Assembly (NCBI GenBank): GCA_017472905.1
Contig: JAFUNW010000277.1
Coordinates: 1 to 16,931, forward strand
Direction: 5' to 3'
DNA length: 16,931 nt
Source: Bacteroidaceae bacterium
Lineage (GTDB): Bacteria > Bacteroidota > Bacteroidia > Bacteroidales > Bacteroidaceae
The number at the start of each line of letters is the position of its first letter. Within the stretch, counting starts at the first letter, position 1. Positions 15,601 through 16,931 of the stretch are shown piece by piece. The position numbers and the translations under genes are program-made. A model generated the notes under the pieces. That model saw only the letters and a program-made list of their open reading frames with translations, was not told where the DNA came from and made no database searches.

Positions 15601-16931
15601 AGCCATCCTATCCGCTCGCCGGCAGAACTGTAAAGCATAATCTCTCCGTTGCGAAGCCCCAGCCAGATTCGACCCATTCGGTCGACTGTCATGCTGCGTA
15701 CCTCCGATTTCTCATCGGTGTCGCGTACGGAGAACGGAGTATTCATCAGTTGCGCCCGCACCATTTGTGTACTCAGCCGATACCATACGCCTCCTTGGTT
15801 ATCCTCGAAAAAGCCGTACAATCCCCGAGTAATCTCGCTCATGCCTCCCGGCGGCCTGATGAACGCATTTTTCTCCTCATCAAAGAATAGAATGTCGGTA
15901 TTATCATAGAAAAGCAGCCACATTCCCCCTTGTTCATCCTGCTTGAAGTGTAAACGATAGTCCGTAAAGGATACATCGGAAGGCAAAGAAACGGCGGTCA
16001 CCTCTGTTGCCCGACATTCGATTCCGCTTCCGGTCAGCGTCAGGCGGACTATTTGTCTTTCCGGAGTCGTTGCCCAAACATTTCCTTTCCGGTCTATACC
16101 GAAATGAGATAGCTCCATTTCCAAAACAACCGCAGTGCGCCCGTTTCGTGCATCGGTAACCATCAACCCTTTCTCTGTAGAAGTATATATCAGACTGTCG
16201 CGAAGCAATTGGTGATAAATTCTTTGCGGACTGCCGGGCAGAGGAATCGAAATGAAATCACCCGTTTGTGAATTCAGATAAGCGATTGTTCCGGTCGTAT
16301 CGGCCATCCAAAGTCTTCCGCCTGCTTCATGCGCATAACGAAACGCGGCCGGACTTGCCGCTTCGCTCTGTCCGTAAGTGAAAGCGCCTTTACGGGTCAT
16401 CAGCCATTCTCTTCCTTGTTTGTCAGTGAAAATCTGGAGAATATCGGCGTTGGACTCCAATTCAAACTCCATGCGAATACACGACTCCATCGGCGCATCA
16501 TCTTTCACCCGGAAACATTCTCCGTTTCTCCCAATCATCCACGTAACACCCTTTTCCAGCGAATAGACCCATTCGATGATGGGAGATTCTTCGCTCCGGA
16601 CCAGACTGTCCAGCGCCGGCTGAACGTCCACAAAGCGTTCTGTTTGTTTATTAAAGAGATAGATTCGATCGGACGACAAGCACCAAATGTCTCCGTTGCT
16701 GTTCTCGTAAATCCGTTGAATACGATTGCTCAACAGGGGGAACGACTTGTATTTCACTATGCTGTATCCATCAAAGCGATGCAGGCCGTTGAAAGACGAA
16801 AACCAAAGGAGTCCGTCTCGTCCCTGCAGAATATGCGTAATTTTTCCCTGCACATGTTCATGGTCCATGCTTACATGAAAACGACTGATGAAAGGAATGG
16901 CCCGAACGCCCGTTACGCATCCCCAAACAAC
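12648..16931 (-). CDS. Hybrid two-component system regulator (HTCS), N-terminus cut by right edge
   Basis: This single-chain sensor-regulator detects a glycan fragment in the periplasm and activates transcription. The frame stays open to base 16931, so the start is outside. Twenty-one codons precede the first in-window Met (16868) and read like the end of a signal peptide (WGCVTGVRA, then IPFISRF). Numbering from that Met: residues 1-720 are two-component propeller repeats (GLLWFSSFNGLHRFDGY, IWLGLRNG, LWAGCRNTGLHLF, IWIGTLGHGLHLW). A Y_Y_Y domain spans about 735-828 and one membrane helix 832-852. The kinase has H881 in SHELRTP, N995/N999, DEGSGI 1027-1032 and GIGLAL 1058-1063. The receiver has D1194 and K1246, and an AraC-type DNA-binding domain spans about 1305-1406. 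All key residues are present, so it should be active. Its target is usually an adjacent polysaccharide locus, none of which is visible. Confidence 0.96.
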   Translation of the reverse strand, partial: VVWGCVTGVRAIPFISRFHVSMDHEHVQGKITHILQGRDGLLWFSSFNGLHRFDGYSIVKYKSFPLLSNRIQRIYENSNGDIWCLSSDRIYLFNKQTERFVDVQPALDSLVRSEESPIIEWVYSLEKGVTWMIGRNGECFRVKDDAPMESCIRMEFELESNADILQIFTDKQGREWLMTRKGAFTYGQSEAASPAAFRYAHEAGGRLWMADTTGTIAYLNSQTGDFISIPLPGSPQRIYHQLLRDSLIYTSTEKGLMVTDARNGRTAVVLEMELSHFGIDRKGNVWATTPERQIVRLTLTGSGIECRATEVTAVSLPSDVSFTDYRLHFKQDEQGGMWLLFYDNTDILFFDEEKNAFIRPPGGMSEITRGLYGFFEDNQGGVWYRLSTQMVRAQLMNTPFSVRDTDEKSEVRSMTVDRMGRIWLGLRNGEIMLYSSAGERIGWLGKDGRITSRKQVCGIVAYALMCDSRGRLWAGCRNTGLHLFVPTEEPTLYVHTHYLPEPHKREGLQDEAIYTILEDSRHNIWIGTLGHGLHLWREEGGFAHPYNGLGGPMELQPMNIRHLSEPIDGVIAICAKEGFYTFSNEFATPEEIRFHRTSKGADKNSLSENDVMSLTRTKNGDIWLCTGSGGINRLTSPIDSLLGGELTFERYGQKQGVASDVVYSAIEDAQGYLWLTGVGALTRFNPNTGEMQVYDREQMGREIKFSELLPYKLGEKILVGTVTGLMTFRPDDATTDRSVSPLVFLGLTIQNQPAFDRLKENGTVTLEPEERNLTLEFAALDYRTGTERIRYAYRLEGVDEGWNYTDENSVAYMNLPPGKHRFTLKATNGSGVWSGESKTLLIDVKPKLWESTLGYILMVIGLLGLVVVAFALYRRFYLLRHKLEAEQEMTDTKLRFFTEISHELRTPLTLIDGPLTEMMGDEDIKGKSRQYLEIVKKNSSRMMDLVNQILDIRRLQAGKMVMLVEAMDLESMLKRIVQDFNPMAERQRIDLNITRSGEPLQILWADKDKIEKIFMNLLANAFKYTPQGKKIEVRLSQTEKWVNVKVRDEGSGIEPEKQEKLFGLYETGGKENRSKPSSGIGLALVKQFVEMHHGKVTLESEVGKGSCFTVSLRKGKKHFINDGSDVIVGDNEMQPDVVAASPMTDTVWEKETEETEDNLSAKDDKPTVLVVEDNSEMRSFIGSILSAKYRIIKAADGEEGWSLAQKEWPDLIVSDVMMPGMDGVELLKRVRQDENLYIVPVILLTARTAIADRIEGIQAGADDYVTKPFSANFLKAKVDALIENRRVLKARLIEWYDAQRASGEKIEKKNSTELIPSMPVITSADEQFIHRVMQYMEEHIDDASLNLSSFTAAMNMGRTAFTGKMKALLGLSPMDFVTDMRMKRAAQLLGSREFTVSEVAYKTGFNNPKYFSTCFKKYYGYRPSEFK

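Noticed and set aside
15300..15890. 196-codon plus-strand open frame opposite the HTCS gene
   Set aside because: It is antisense to the conserved propeller domain, shows no recognisable motif or promoter, and is of a length expected by chance in GC-richer coding DNA.
16866..16868. ATG at 16868 as the start of the HTCS gene
   Set aside because: The frame remains open to the window edge and the preceding 21 codons resemble a signal-peptide end plus the start of the first propeller repeat, so the true start is outside the window.

Overview
The window looks like chromosomal DNA of a Bacteroides-type organism (order Bacteroidales). Four signs point there. Several promoters match the Bacteroides -7/-33 signature (TTTG, about 19-21 bases, TAnnTTTG). 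There is a SusD/RagB-type lipoprotein. One end holds a giant hybrid two-component regulator with sensor propeller, kinase, receiver and AraC parts in one chain. Shine-Dalgarno sequences are weak or absent. I see no tRNA, rRNA, IS element, prophage or CRISPR array.

Left part (1-4292). The 5' third of carB (pyrimidine/arginine precursor carbamoyl phosphate) runs off the left edge. Its 240-base leader carries a terminator-like hairpin downstream of a good promoter. Upstream, on the same strand, is an AT-rich orphan SusD-like lipoprotein gene with no SusC partner in view. A divergent intergenic region with promoters on both strands then leads to a sugar-1-phosphate nucleotidyltransferase of the MurU/GDP-mannose pyrophosphorylase type.

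Middle (4293-6754). One promoter drives a secreted 703-residue protein of the Cthe_2159 carbohydrate-binding family: an IxGG-type repeat (beta-helix) protein with a glycine-rich tail. Its gene converges on argB, and a strong bidirectional terminator lies between them.

Right-centre (6755-12531). Four housekeeping genes read leftward as a probable operon from a promoter just upstream of topA: topA (topoisomerase I), aroK (shikimate kinase), speA (arginine decarboxylase) and argB (acetyl/succinylglutamate kinase). argB makes an arginine precursor while speA drains arginine into polyamines. The topA-aroK spacer holds a nested inverted-repeat structure.

Right part (12648-16931). A hybrid two-component system regulator lies on the minus strand, its N-terminus cut by the window edge. 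Such regulators usually control a neighbouring polysaccharide utilisation locus, which here could only lie beyond the right edge.

Most of the window is conventional. The points most worth a second look are the structured carB leader, the orphan SusD-like lipoprotein, the secreted repeat protein and the structured topA-aroK spacer. I do not see convincing evidence of a wholly new multi-gene system.
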